Below are positions 53,406-62,670 of a stretch of DNA of 64,000 nucleotides, piece after piece; within the stretch, counting starts at the first letter, position 1; every line of letters starts with the position of its first letter. The translations under genes were made by a program, and so were the position numbers. The stretch is taken from the NCBI GenBank assembly GCA_021820525.1, contig JAKADM010000001.1, positions 294,620 through 358,619 of the forward strand, given 5' to 3'. The notes under the pieces were generated by a model. That model saw nothing but the letters and a program-made list of their open reading frames with translations, made no database searches and was not told the origin of the DNA. The stretch is from Thermoplasmata archaeon (GTDB lineage Archaea; Thermoplasmatota; Thermoplasmata; Thermoplasmatales; Thermoplasmataceae).

Positions 53406-54323
53406 TCACTTATATGTGGAAAGGCTGAACCCTGAAACCAGATATTTCTGGAAAACAAAGAATACGATGAATATGGGTATTCCCATCAGGACTGCAAAGG
53501 CTGAGTAAACACCATAATTCACAGTAATGGTTCCCTGTGAAATGTAGTACATTCCTATGGCCATTGTATACTTTCCCGGACTTGTAAGAAACTGGCCTGC
53601 AAGGGCATAATCTGTGTAAGGCCCCATGAACGCAATGATAAGTGAGAAGATAATTACTGGCTTGGCCATGGGTACAAGAATTCTGAAAAGTGCCCCTCTT
53701 CTGCTGAGGCCGTCCATCTGAGCAGCCTCCTCGTAATCCTTCGGGATATTATCCACATATGTCTTAATAAGATAGGTGGCATAAATCAGAGAAAATGCTG
53801 AATAGGGGATAATCAACCCAATAAATGTATTCAGAAGATGCAATTCTGCAAACATGAAATAAAAGGGAATGACAAGCATCGTGAATGGGAACAGGGTCAG
53901 GATAAGGAGTGTGTAAAGAAGGGCATGCTTTGCCGGTATTCTGAATCTTGAGAATGCAAGACCTGAAATTATTGCCAGTGCAAGGCCAATAAGCGTTGAA
54001 GTGGTTGTAAGGAACAGTGTATTTCTTAACCATAGCAAAAAGGGATGTCTGAATATGATGCTATAATAATTGTACAGAGATGCTTTTGCTGTTGGAAGAA
54101 GATCTTTCAGTGTTGCATCTCCCAGTGATCCTATGGGATTTAAAGATGTAATGAACACATAATATATTGGGAAGATTGCAAATATGGAAAATATGATCAA
54201 AACAATGTGAGAAACTATCCTCTTTACAAGTCTTACCCTCTTGTAATAGTTGTTCCTTTTGAACATCTCGTAGTTTTCCTGTTTGTATCCGATCTCATTT
54301 TTATTTATTTCTACTGACTGCAT
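53406..54323 (-). CDS. malG: ABC sugar transporter permease (MalG type)
   Basis: The 305-residue protein has six membrane helices after a cytoplasmic N-terminus. The EAA loop is YEEAAQMDGLSRRGALFRILVP, given in parts, which contacts the MalK ATPase. The ending FQKYLVSGFSLSTYK is near the usual MalG ending (GLTAGAVK-type tail), which is seen often in this family. A GAGGTGA ribosome binding site lies a few bases before the ATG, and the gene is 9 bp from malF. Confidence 0.9.
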   Translation of the reverse strand: MQSVEINKNEIGYKQENYEMFKRNNYYKRVRLVKRIVSHIVLIIFSIFAIFPIYYVFITSLNPIGSLGDATLKDLLPTAKASLYNYYSIIFRHPFLLWLRNTLFLTTTSTLIGLALAIISGLAFSRFRIPAKHALLYTLLILTLFPFTMLVIPFYFMFAELHLLNTFIGLIIPYSAFSLIYATYLIKTYVDNIPKDYEEAAQMDGLSRRGALFRILVPMAKPVIIFSLIIAFMGPYTDYALAGQFLTSPGKYTMAIGMYYISQGTITVNYGVYSAFAVLMGIPIFIVFFVFQKYLVSGFSLSTYK

Positions 54324-54332
54324 GTTCTCACC

Positions 54333-55301
54333 TCAATACACCACCTGCATCATCTTGGAATAATGGTTTGCAATTATGACAAATACCAGCAATATGAGAA
54401 TTGAAAAGACTGAATATGCTGCCGCAAGAGAGAAGTTGTCATAGCTGAAGGCCTCCAGATAGGAATAGGTGATTAAAATCTGTGTTGATATGCCTGGACC
54501 CCCACTTGTGAGAAGAAAAGGAACATAAAAGTTGTTCCATGTAAATATGAAGCCGAATATGGTCACAAAGGCTATCTGCCTTCTCAATAAGGGAAGGGTT
54601 ACACCCGTAAGTGTCTTGAAAGACCCGTATCCATCCATTTCTGCTGCCTCATACAGTTCTGAGGGTATACTTTGAACCGCTGATGTGTAAACAAACGTGT
54701 AATATGGAAAAGAGAGCCAAAAGTTGACAAGTATGAGAGATATCATTGCATACTTTGGAGAGGTGAGCCATGCTATGGATCTGAACCCAAAGACATTTAT
54801 AATTTCATTTATCACACCGCCGTTATACGCAAGCATATTTGACCATACTAAAATTGTAATGAAAGCTGGAAATGCCCATGGAAATAGAAACATCGACCTG
54901 TAAAGGTACTTTCCCCTTAATCCTCTCTGGTTCATTATCAACGCAAGCATAAACCCTGCCGGTACCATAACAGCTGTACTTCCAAAACTCCATACAAGGG
55001 TATTTTCTATAATTGTATACAGATTGGATGTACTCAAAACATAGGCATAGTTTGAAAATCCTACCAAAACAAAGCGATAGAAATGAACTTCGTTGAAGTT
55101 TGTGAAGGATATATATATAGTATACGCAATCGGATAAAAATTCAAGACAGCCAGAACTATGAGAACTGGCAGTATATATATTATGGCTTTCCACTCATAT
55201 TTTTTGTAAAACCTGCTATTAGTGATTTTTCTTACTATTGGATTGCCTTTGATTTTATCCATTAAATTAAACGATTTAATACCTTGCTCCATAATTTTCA
55301 C
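54333..55301 (-). CDS. malF: ABC sugar transporter permease (MalF type)
   Basis: The 322-residue protein has about six helices after a charged N-terminal tail of 40 residues. The EAA loop is YEAAEMDGYGSFKTLTGVTLPLL (split: YEAAEMDGYG and TLPLLRR). It forms the membrane channel with MalG. The large extra loop of E. coli MalF is absent, as in other archaeal and Gram-positive forms. The ATG follows AGGTGA at a good distance. A T-rich tract on the coding strand separates it from malE. Confidence 0.9.
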   Translation of the reverse strand: MKIMEQGIKSFNLMDKIKGNPIVRKITNSRFYKKYEWKAIIYILPVLIVLAVLNFYPIAYTIYISFTNFNEVHFYRFVLVGFSNYAYVLSTSNLYTIIENTLVWSFGSTAVMVPAGFMLALIMNQRGLRGKYLYRSMFLFPWAFPAFITILVWSNMLAYNGGVINEIINVFGFRSIAWLTSPKYAMISLILVNFWLSFPYYTFVYTSAVQSIPSELYEAAEMDGYGSFKTLTGVTLPLLRRQIAFVTIFGFIFTWNNFYVPFLLTSGGPGISTQILITYSYLEAFSYDNFSLAAAYSVFSILILLVFVIIANHYSKMMQVVY

Positions 55302-55302
55302 C

Positions 55303-55335
55303 TGAATAAAAAATTAAAAAAATAAAAAATTTTAT
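55303..55335 (-). terminator. U-rich tract between malE and malF
   Basis: On the minus strand the RNA right after the malE stop has several runs of five to seven U residues. Archaeal RNA polymerase can terminate at U-tracts, so this may cause partial termination, giving more binding protein than permease. Confidence 0.45.
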
Positions 55336-56828
55336 TGCTTCGGCTTATTCTTTTTGCTACTGATATAAGCGAAGGTGGCCACAGCGGCTACAAGTATTAC
55401 AACTATGGCACCTATGATTTCATAGTCCTCTATTGTAAAGCCTGTAGGTTTAGCGTTAAGCTGGTTGATCTCGCTAAGAACAGCATGCTGGAATGCATTC
55501 ATGGTTGCAGAAACGTTGTCTGTTCCGTTATCATAGAGGTTACCAACATATGTATGGAAGTTTGGCCAGTAATAGTTCATATTCAGGAAACTTGGCTGTA
55601 TCTGGGTGTGTGCTTCCTGTGCAATCCATCCCTCTGCAAGAGGATCCACTGCTGTATCGTTCTTAGCAAAATTTCCTACGCTGATCAAAGATGGAAAGTC
55701 CCCTGCCTTTATGAACAGATTCTTCTGAGCTGTATAGTTTGTCATATATTCAATGAATTTCAAAGAAGCCCATATCTGGTGGCTGTTAATTCCACTCGCC
55801 TGAGGAGATGATATGAAATATCCTACAGAACCCCAGATTGGTCTTACCCAGTGTCCAGTTGCTGTGTCGTATGGGAGTGATGTAACATTCAGGTCTTTTC
55901 CCAAGTATTGCGTATAAAGAGCCTGATCCCATGGCCCATCGATCATGAATGCTGACTGGTTATCCTCAAACATTTGCTGCTGCTGTTCCATTGTTGTGAG
56001 ACCCTGTGGGCTTACTTTGTAGGTATATGTCAGGTTGTAGAGGAATGATATGGCATTTATATCTGCAGTTGAATTTAGAACTGGCATTTCATTTGCGTTA
56101 AATATGGCACCACCAAATGCAGGGAACCATGCAGCTGCTCTGTAGCCGTAATTTGTTCCGAGTCCATATGGCAAACCATATACGGGTTTTCCATTGGATG
56201 TAAGGTGCTCATTAGTTATGTTTTCAGCACAGCTCAATAACTGGTTAACGGTAGTGGGCACCTTATGAACATACTTCGTATTATAATAAAGTCCAACACC
56301 ATTTGTGTTCACAGGTATTCCATAGATAGAACCATTCAATGTCCAGTCTGCAATTGTTCCCTTCGTGAAGGAGTTTATGTACGTTTTATTTAGATATGGA
56401 TTGAGATTGAGGACTGACCCGGATGCGAAAAGTGCACCTGCATTATCGCTGGTGTCCCTGTAAACATCAGGGGCTGTACCTGAATGGGCTGCACTTGTAA
56501 AAGTGGTTGATGCTACATTTATGGCGGGGCTATCCTGAACAGTGATATTTGGATATGCTTTTTCAAATGAAGCAAGAGTCTGGTTAAAAACTTCTTGCTC
56601 ACCGCCTGGAGAGCCTGAACCCCATACAGTTATGGTTACACTGCTTGATGTCGATGGCCTTGCTACCGATATCGCATGATGTTGCGATACAGGATTCTCA
56701 AACATAACAAGCAACCCTCCAAAAATGAATAGCGTTGCTACAGTTATGGCGAGAAAGATCTTCAAATTGTTTCTTCCTGAAGAACCGGCCAAAACCGATT
56801 CCTCCCTGCCAATCTTTCTAGAAGACAT
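55332..56828 (-). CDS. malE: Extracellular sugar-binding protein (MalE type, family 1)
   Basis: The 498-residue protein is a family 1 solute-binding protein (VTITVWGSGSPGGEQEVFN start, APDVYRDTSDNAGALFASG, then FMIDGPWDQALYTQY). It has an N-terminal membrane segment (about 22-45) and, unusual for bacteria but common in archaea, a second helix at the C-terminus (about 465-488) followed by a lysine-rich tail. It is therefore held at the outside of the membrane at one or both ends. It is the first gene of the mal transport operon and divergent from an MFS gene. Confidence 0.9.
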   Translation of the reverse strand: MSSRKIGREESVLAGSSGRNNLKIFLAITVATLFIFGGLLVMFENPVSQHHAISVARPSTSSSVTITVWGSGSPGGEQEVFNQTLASFEKAYPNITVQDSPAINVASTTFTSAAHSGTAPDVYRDTSDNAGALFASGSVLNLNPYLNKTYINSFTKGTIADWTLNGSIYGIPVNTNGVGLYYNTKYVHKVPTTVNQLLSCAENITNEHLTSNGKPVYGLPYGLGTNYGYRAAAWFPAFGGAIFNANEMPVLNSTADINAISFLYNLTYTYKVSPQGLTTMEQQQQMFEDNQSAFMIDGPWDQALYTQYLGKDLNVTSLPYDTATGHWVRPIWGSVGYFISSPQASGINSHQIWASLKFIEYMTNYTAQKNLFIKAGDFPSLISVGNFAKNDTAVDPLAEGWIAQEAHTQIQPSFLNMNYYWPNFHTYVGNLYDNGTDNVSATMNAFQHAVLSEINQLNAKPTGFTIEDYEIIGAIVVILVAAVATFAYISSKKNKPKQ

Positions 56829-56836
56829 ATATACCT

Positions 56837-56848
56837 GAATACGTATTC
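56837..56848. promoter_or_regulatory. 12-bp palindrome in the malE leader
   Basis: GAATACGTATTC is a perfect palindrome 9-20 bp before the malE ATG. It is a candidate site for TrmB or another regulator. Confidence 0.45.
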
Positions 56849-56859
56849 TAAATTCTATT

Positions 56860-56872
56860 CATAAACTTTATG
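56860..56872. promoter_or_regulatory. Inverted repeat in the malE promoter
   Basis: CATAAA-C-TTTATG is a 6-bp inverted repeat with a 1-bp centre, 12 bp further from malE than the other palindrome. Together they cover the presumed promoter/start region. Confidence 0.4.
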
Positions 56873-57050
56873 CTAATATACTATTGCAAGTAGTGAGTTT
56901 AAATAATGGAAATATGGATTATAACTAAATCAAAATTTTGACCGAATAAATTAAGAAAACTTCATATATGATAACGATAAAACCTCTTAAGAGTATGCTT
57001 AGAAGAGATAAAGATTATTAAAAGAGTAAAAATACGCTCACAGTAAGGGG

Positions 57051-58319
57051 ATGAATTTTTTCAAAATTCAGTTAAAGTCCTATTTTATTCCTGAGCCTGA
57101 TATAGTAAGTGCCACAAAAAAGCTTTCAATTACAGATGGCCTCTTCTGGGCAGCATACAGCACAATGACGACCCCTTTTCTGGTACCACTGTCGATTTTA
57201 TTATTTGGTGTAAATGCCCCTGTTGGGTACATAACTGGAATACCAGTATTTCTTGTTCCACTGGCGCAACTTTATTCTGTTAAGGTTAGTCAGAAGACTC
57301 AAAACTTAAAAAGAATGACGGTTTTCATTACTTTTCTTGACAGACTTCTGTGGATACCCGTCGTTTTTCTGATTTTCATCCCAGGATATTATGAGAAGTT
57401 CGTGCTGATGATTGCTTTGCTTTCCCTCAGAACTTTCTTTGCTTCAGCTTCAGGAACAACATGGACACTTTGGGTTCCCACAATTATTCCATCTGAGGAC
57501 AGAAATACATATTTCGCTAAAAGAAATTTTATCATGAAAATTTTTTCCCTCTTTGGCTATTTCATAGCCTTACTAATTTTTGCGGGAATTAAGGACTATG
57601 AAATTGCCCTTGCCACAGTTTTTCTTTCAGGCGTGGCAATCTTTTCATCAATCTCTCTGTACATAATGACAAGAATGCCAAATTTCTCCCTTTCAAACGA
57701 AGATAAGGTAAAAAAAGGGAAGATGGAAGTCGATTTTAAATCATTTCTATTTTTTGTTATACTATTTTATCTTGGCTCTTCAATGTTGATGCCGTATTTT
57801 CAGCTGTACATAATATCCAGAGATTTTCTATCCCTTAGCCCATCCTATTATACATTGATATTCGTTATTATATCCATATCATCAATTATGTCTCAATTGA
57901 AATGGGGAAAATTATCGGAAAGATGGGGGGTGAAGAAGACAATCTTTGTAAACCTTGTAATATTATTAATTGCAATTATTCTAATTATATGTTCGAAAAA
58001 TGCTATCGAAATTATCATTCCTTCCATTCTCTACGGTATTTCGCAGTCTGGCCTTGGATTGACCCTGTTCACTGAAATGATAGGCAGGGCTAAAAATACA
58101 AAAATCAGATCTGTATCCTTTTACAACTTATTCCAGTCTTTGGCTTCGGCGGCTGGGCCAATAATTGCTAACTTCATATTTGTTTTTTCAAATTCAAACA
58201 TATTAAACGTCTTCCTTTTATCTCTTTTCCTACTTATGGTTGCAAGTATTTATTTCCTTTCTGAAAAGATTCTACTGAAACATGATAGGCATAAAAATAA
58301 GTTTAGGAGCTCAATTTGA
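57051..58319 (+). CDS. MFS transporter
   Basis: The 422-residue protein has twelve hydrophobic segments and belongs to the major facilitator superfamily by layout: a loop with VSQKTQNLKRM after helix 2 and WGKLSERWGVKKT in the equivalent loop of the second half. The first loop is a weak version of the signature. The substrate is unknown. It is divergent from malE (222 bp apart), so sugar export or import is a possibility by context only. Base use is more AT-rich than in the mal genes. Confidence 0.7.
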   Translation: MNFFKIQLKSYFIPEPDIVSATKKLSITDGLFWAAYSTMTTPFLVPLSILLFGVNAPVGYITGIPVFLVPLAQLYSVKVSQKTQNLKRMTVFITFLDRLLWIPVVFLIFIPGYYEKFVLMIALLSLRTFFASASGTTWTLWVPTIIPSEDRNTYFAKRNFIMKIFSLFGYFIALLIFAGIKDYEIALATVFLSGVAIFSSISLYIMTRMPNFSLSNEDKVKKGKMEVDFKSFLFFVILFYLGSSMLMPYFQLYIISRDFLSLSPSYYTLIFVIISISSIMSQLKWGKLSERWGVKKTIFVNLVILLIAIILIICSKNAIEIIIPSILYGISQSGLGLTLFTEMIGRAKNTKIRSVSFYNLFQSLASAAGPIIANFIFVFSNSNILNVFLLSLFLLMVASIYFLSEKILLKHDRHKNKFRSSI

Positions 58320-58477
58320 AAAATCCGATTATAATTTTTCATTAATAGTTTGAAAATTAAATAAACCTTATAAAAATCCATTCTCTGATTGAAAGTTATG
58401 CATAAATTTTAAAGAAAATGACAAAAATAATTAGATAAATTCCTGCCACAAAAAACTTAGACTGATTCTTATCAAGA

Positions 58478-58550
58478 CGCCCTGGCCGGGATTTGAACCC
58501 GAGTCACAGGCTCGACAGGCCTGTATGATAGGCCGCTACACTACCAGGGC
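58478..58550 (-). tRNA. tRNA-Asp (GTC)
   Basis: Reading the minus strand, a 7-bp acceptor stem (GCCCTGG with CCAGGGC), a D arm, a 5-bp anticodon stem (CAGGC with GCCTG), loop CTGTCGA with anticodon GTC, and a T arm (TCGGG, TTCAAAT, CCCGG) fold cleanly. The discriminator base is G73, the identity base for aspartate. No intron and no encoded CCA. It lies between an MFS gene and the DUF2079 gene, both on the other strand. Confidence 0.95.
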
Positions 58551-58703
58551 AGTATTAGGGTAATTAACAAATGGTTATAAAATTTATTCATAATGCAATC
58601 TTGATATAGAGGGAATAAACTCATTTTATAAATATTATCTTTAATATATAAACCTCATTCTCGAAAAAGATTATTTACAGGACATATATCTTGTCTGAAA
58701 AGG

Positions 58704-60638
58704 ATGGAATTTTGGCAATCAAAGAATTGGTCTCTTAGTTCAATTAAATACATCATAATTGATCATTACAAAGTATTACTTTTATTTGCAGTCATCACAT
58801 ACATAATCGCTTGGAGCACCATTGACATTCTTAGAATGCTTAATATGATGGATGGCGTATTTGATTCTGGCATTATTTCTTTGACCCTGAACTCAATTCT
58901 ATTCGATCATACCCCTCAATACATGGAGTATATGATTGGTTTTTCTTTATTGAGAATATTGTTCAGCCCCCTAATCTTGATAGATGGAATCCCAGGAATG
59001 TTAGTTTTTCAGGAAATATTTCTAGGTATACCTGCTTTTGTAATATACGGCATTGCTAAAATAAAGACCAAAGACAACCTGACGAGTTTTTTGATTAGCA
59101 CTTCCTACCTTCTTTACTTTCCCCTTGCAGGCATAAATTATTTTGATTATCACTTTCAATCTTTCTTTATCTTCTTCTTTCTATTGGCTTATTATCTCTT
59201 TCTGAAGGAAAGATATGCACTGTCTTCAATTTCGTTCTTTCTTTCTGGAAGTGTAAGATTTCCATATTTTGGATTTCCCTATCTATTTTTCTTGATGCTC
59301 ATCATCTATGAAATAATTAAAAATAGAAATAAGATTAATATCAATAGCAAAAAAATTAGATTTCTTGAAGTCAACTTTATCATTTTTCTTTTAATGATCA
59401 TTATATCAGCTATTTTATTGTTTAAATCACCATATTATTTAGACCAGAAAAAATACTTTTTTGGATATTTCCATTTATCTTCTTCTTCCTTAATGAAAAC
59501 CTTACTTAGCAATATTAATAATAAAGTCATAAATCTTCTATTATTATTGACACCTTTATTATTTATACCCCTAAGGTCACCAAAGTGGCTAATATTTCTT
59601 TCTCCCTTTATTATATTCTCACTCTTCAATAACTATGGAGTTTATACCTATCCATCTCTGTACCATGATCAATATACAGCCGCTGTTGTCCCATTTCTCT
59701 ATTTAGGACTCATAGAGGGTATTAGAATTTATCCCAATGATAGCAGTGGAAAAGAAAGAAATAAAAAAAAGCAATGTAAATTAGATATTGCAGTTGCCCT
59801 TAAAAAAACTACACCATATCTAAAAGAGAGGAAAGAACCTATTTCCTTGTTTCTAGTAGTTGTTTTGTTTGCTGTCCTCTTCCAACCATACAGCCCGGTT
59901 AACCCCTACACCACCGAACCTTTTGATATGGATATAATGCATCCCAATATGAACGTTTACAACGCCTATATAGAAACAACTAACCTGATACCTGAAAATA
60001 ATCCATATGTAATTTATCAGAATAACCTCCCATATGTTGATGTGCACGATAGGGCATTATCGTGCCTTGAGGCCTTTGATACCGTTTACGGTTATCCCAC
60101 TAATTTAACCTATTTACTTCAAAATCTTACAATGACAAATAAAATTGATTATGCCTTAGCCTATTACGGGACAACTGCAATTCCACTCAACATGCTAAAT
60201 GCTATGAACACGCTTTACTCAAAAGGAAAATATGGAATAGAATCATCTGAATATGGATTTGTACTGCTTGCAAGAAATTACAAAAATGCTCCCATATATT
60301 TCAAGGCAATAGAGGATAATTACAATCTTAAAGTCATAAATTACCAAAACTCCAGTATTCTTGAAATTCCTTTCAATTTACTTGTGCCATCCTCCTATAA
60401 TCTGAATATAAATTTGAATACAAGTACAGTTCAACTTGAAACATATAAAGTGGAGATCATATCTTCAGGGCAAAAATCCTATGATTACAATCTAAGCCCA
60501 GCCACTCATAATGGAGGTGGGTTAAATCTTCTTTTTAATATAAATAGGTTTTATGAGAATGGATATCTGCAAGTGTATATGACTAAAAACCTAACCAATG
60601 AAATGGCAAATGTAACTCTGAGTGAGCAAAAATTATGA
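58704..60638 (+). CDS. DUF2079-family multi-helix membrane protein
   Basis: The 644-residue protein has about ten hydrophobic segments in the first 400 residues, then a soluble outside domain. It matches DUF2079: an early FDSGII motif after the first helix, then YFDYHFQSF, and a C-terminal domain with DVHDRALSC and GYPTN. The family looks like GT-C glycosyltransferases (Asp in the first loop), though activity is not shown. The gene is notably AT-rich, with many AAT, ATA and TTA codons, unlike the housekeeping genes in the window, and may have come by transfer. Confidence 0.7.
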   Translation: MEFWQSKNWSLSSIKYIIIDHYKVLLLFAVITYIIAWSTIDILRMLNMMDGVFDSGIISLTLNSILFDHTPQYMEYMIGFSLLRILFSPLILIDGIPGMLVFQEIFLGIPAFVIYGIAKIKTKDNLTSFLISTSYLLYFPLAGINYFDYHFQSFFIFFFLLAYYLFLKERYALSSISFFLSGSVRFPYFGFPYLFFLMLIIYEIIKNRNKININSKKIRFLEVNFIIFLLMIIISAILLFKSPYYLDQKKYFFGYFHLSSSSLMKTLLSNINNKVINLLLLLTPLLFIPLRSPKWLIFLSPFIIFSLFNNYGVYTYPSLYHDQYTAAVVPFLYLGLIEGIRIYPNDSSGKERNKKKQCKLDIAVALKKTTPYLKERKEPISLFLVVVLFAVLFQPYSPVNPYTTEPFDMDIMHPNMNVYNAYIETTNLIPENNPYVIYQNNLPYVDVHDRALSCLEAFDTVYGYPTNLTYLLQNLTMTNKIDYALAYYGTTAIPLNMLNAMNTLYSKGKYGIESSEYGFVLLARNYKNAPIYFKAIEDNYNLKVINYQNSSILEIPFNLLVPSSYNLNINLNTSTVQLETYKVEIISSGQKSYDYNLSPATHNGGGLNLLFNINRFYENGYLQVYMTKNLTNEMANVTLSEQKL

Positions 60639-60737
60639 ATAAATAATTTGAATTAACCTTGCAAGAAATGTATACAATTTTTTAATAACAGAAAAAGAAC
60701 AGGCAATCTAAAAATACCCAACTGCAATATAGAAAAA

Positions 60738-61259
60738 ATGCCCTCAAAATTTTACATAGGTGTGATTGGCGGTGCAAATCCAGTGGAAAAATATCTTGAT
60801 ATGGCCTATAAAGTGGGCAAACTTCTCGCAAAAAATAATTGCATCGTTATTTGTGGAGGCCTTAATGGAGTAATGAAAGAAGTTGCCAGGGGAGCCTCTG
60901 AGGAGGGGGGTATTTGCATAGGCCTTTTGCCTGGATTTACGAGAAAGATGCAGAATGAATTTCTTACATTTTCATTACCCACAGGAATGGGATATGCCAG
61001 AAATTTTCTCATTACAAGAGCTTCTGAAGCTCTCATAGCAATAGACGGTTCCAATGGAACTATTTCAGAGGAATCCTTCGGCCTGAGTGAAGGTAAGGAT
61101 GTTGTAAGCCTTGGAAGTTTGCCTCTTAAGAAAACGAGAAATAAGGAGGGAAATTTTTATCAGGTCGATACCCCGGAAGAAGCTGTTAAAAAAGCAATCG
61201 AATGCGCAACAGAATATAGGGTGAAAGCCAGGGAATATTTCACTGAGTTTGATTCCTGA
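60738..61259 (+). CDS. TIGR00725/LOG-like Rossmann-fold protein
   Basis: The 173-residue protein resembles the TIGR00725 family, related to LOG (lysine decarboxylase-like) and DprA: IGVIGGANP at the start, VICGGLNGVMKEVARGASEEGG, and a GYARNFLITRASEALIAIDGSNGTISE region (in parts). LOG proteins release cytokinin-type bases from nucleotide monophosphates through PGGxGTxxE; here that motif is changed to DGSNGTISEE, so it may bind a nucleotide without the same reaction. Its end overlaps the convergent ThiI gene by 20 bp. Confidence 0.75.
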   Translation: MPSKFYIGVIGGANPVEKYLDMAYKVGKLLAKNNCIVICGGLNGVMKEVARGASEEGGICIGLLPGFTRKMQNEFLTFSLPTGMGYARNFLITRASEALIAIDGSNGTISEESFGLSEGKDVVSLGSLPLKKTRNKEGNFYQVDTPEEAVKKAIECATEYRVKAREYFTEFDS

Positions 61260-62670
61260 TTCGATCTAAATTAATAAAATAAGCCTCATATCCTATTGAG
61301 TTTAATCTTGCTGCCACATGGGCGCTCTGAAGCCCTTTCTGACAATACAGTATTATTTTTTTGTTATCTTCCATTGTAGATATTTTTTCGTACACCTTTG
61401 AAAGGCTTAGATTTATTGCTCCCGGATAGTGCCACTGCTTGAATGTCAGTGGATCCCTGAGATCTATTACAATGGCGTCCTGTCCAATCTTATCAATTTC
61501 ATACTTTTCATTTATTGAATCAAGAAATTCATATATTTTTGAACCCTTTATCCTGTGTATTTCTTCCTTTGAAGGGAAGTAGCCGTAGAGATTTTGCATA
61601 TCTTCATCCAGTTCCTCCCTCTTAATTCTTGTGACCGGGGTTTCACCAAAAATTGCGCAGAACTCTCCAAATGGATCGGGGTTATATGTTCCAATCTTCT
61701 TTGCCAGATCTATTATTTCATCCTTGTCGAAGCCTAAAAGTGGCCTGTGAATGGGTATATCCATAAATCTGCTCAGTTCTCTCAAATTTTCTGGAGTCTG
61801 GGATGATACCTGCCCTGAAGATTCTCCAGTGATAATTCCATTGCTCTTAGTATCATTGGCGATCTTTTCCGTTACTGTGTACATTATTTTTTTAAAACTC
61901 ACGTTGGCGAATTTCATCTTTCCTTTTGCAAGATAATCATCCACCAGCCTTGCCGCATCAATAATAAATATATCCGGATCATATCCGAAATACCAGTTTT
62001 CATATAATGCCTGTGCATTTTTTAAAAACTGGGTGACATCGATTGGATATGCAAGGGAGAAAAAAACCATATCAACTGGTGAACCTCTTCTAAGCATATA
62101 CCACGCCGCCACGGGAGAATCCATGCCTCCAGATACCATTGCAGTCATTCTTCCCTCACTTCCAACCGGAAGTCCTCCAGGTCCATTGATTCTCTCAGAT
62201 ATGACATAGGCAACATTGCCCCTTACCTCCACCTCTATTTTTACCTCGGGATTCTTCAGGTCCACGCCTGACGAGTTCGAGTAGAGTGAATCCGCAATTT
62301 TAATTTCGAGATCCATTGAGCTAAAATCATGTTCGCCTGCTCTCTTGACGCTAACAGCAAATTTTTTCCCCCTTACTCTTTCCCAATATATGTTCTTTAC
62401 AAAATTAACAATTTCCAGAATCCCACTGAACTCCAATGGGAATACTTCCGAGAAAGACTTTATTCCCATTATTCTCGACAGACAATTTATGGAAGTTTCA
62501 CGGTTTTCACTCTCTACAAATATTCTCCCCCTTTCAGTTCTTATCCTCACTTCATAACCCTTTAAACCATGGGCTATTTTGATATTCTTTACCAGTCTTT
62601 TTTCCATATCGTTTCTTGTCCTTGGGCCCTTCAGACCAATCTCAGAATATCTAACGAGGAATGTATTCAT
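61240..62670 (-). CDS. thiI: tRNA 4-thiouridine synthetase ThiI with rhodanese domain
   Basis: ThiI puts sulfur on U8 of tRNA and also serves thiamine synthesis. The 476-residue protein has an N-terminal ferredoxin-like/THUMP domain (about 55-165), a PP-loop AMP-forming domain (MVSGGMDSPVAAWY), C338 in GEFCAIFGE and a C-terminal rhodanese domain with C443 in LYCQKGLQSAHV. These match the two working cysteines of E. coli ThiI (C344 and C456). The rhodanese-fused form is typical of gamma-proteobacteria and Thermoplasmatales, while many other archaea lack it. Coupled to HemQ by an ATGA overlap. Confidence 0.92.
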   Translation of the reverse strand: MNTFLVRYSEIGLKGPRTRNDMEKRLVKNIKIAHGLKGYEVRIRTERGRIFVESENRETSINCLSRIMGIKSFSEVFPLEFSGILEIVNFVKNIYWERVRGKKFAVSVKRAGEHDFSSMDLEIKIADSLYSNSSGVDLKNPEVKIEVEVRGNVAYVISERINGPGGLPVGSEGRMTAMVSGGMDSPVAAWYMLRRGSPVDMVFFSLAYPIDVTQFLKNAQALYENWYFGYDPDIFIIDAARLVDDYLAKGKMKFANVSFKKIMYTVTEKIANDTKSNGIITGESSGQVSSQTPENLRELSRFMDIPIHRPLLGFDKDEIIDLAKKIGTYNPDPFGEFCAIFGETPVTRIKREELDEDMQNLYGYFPSKEEIHRIKGSKIYEFLDSINEKYEIDKIGQDAIVIDLRDPLTFKQWHYPGAINLSLSKVYEKISTMEDNKKIILYCQKGLQSAHVAARLNSIGYEAYFINLDRIRNQTQ

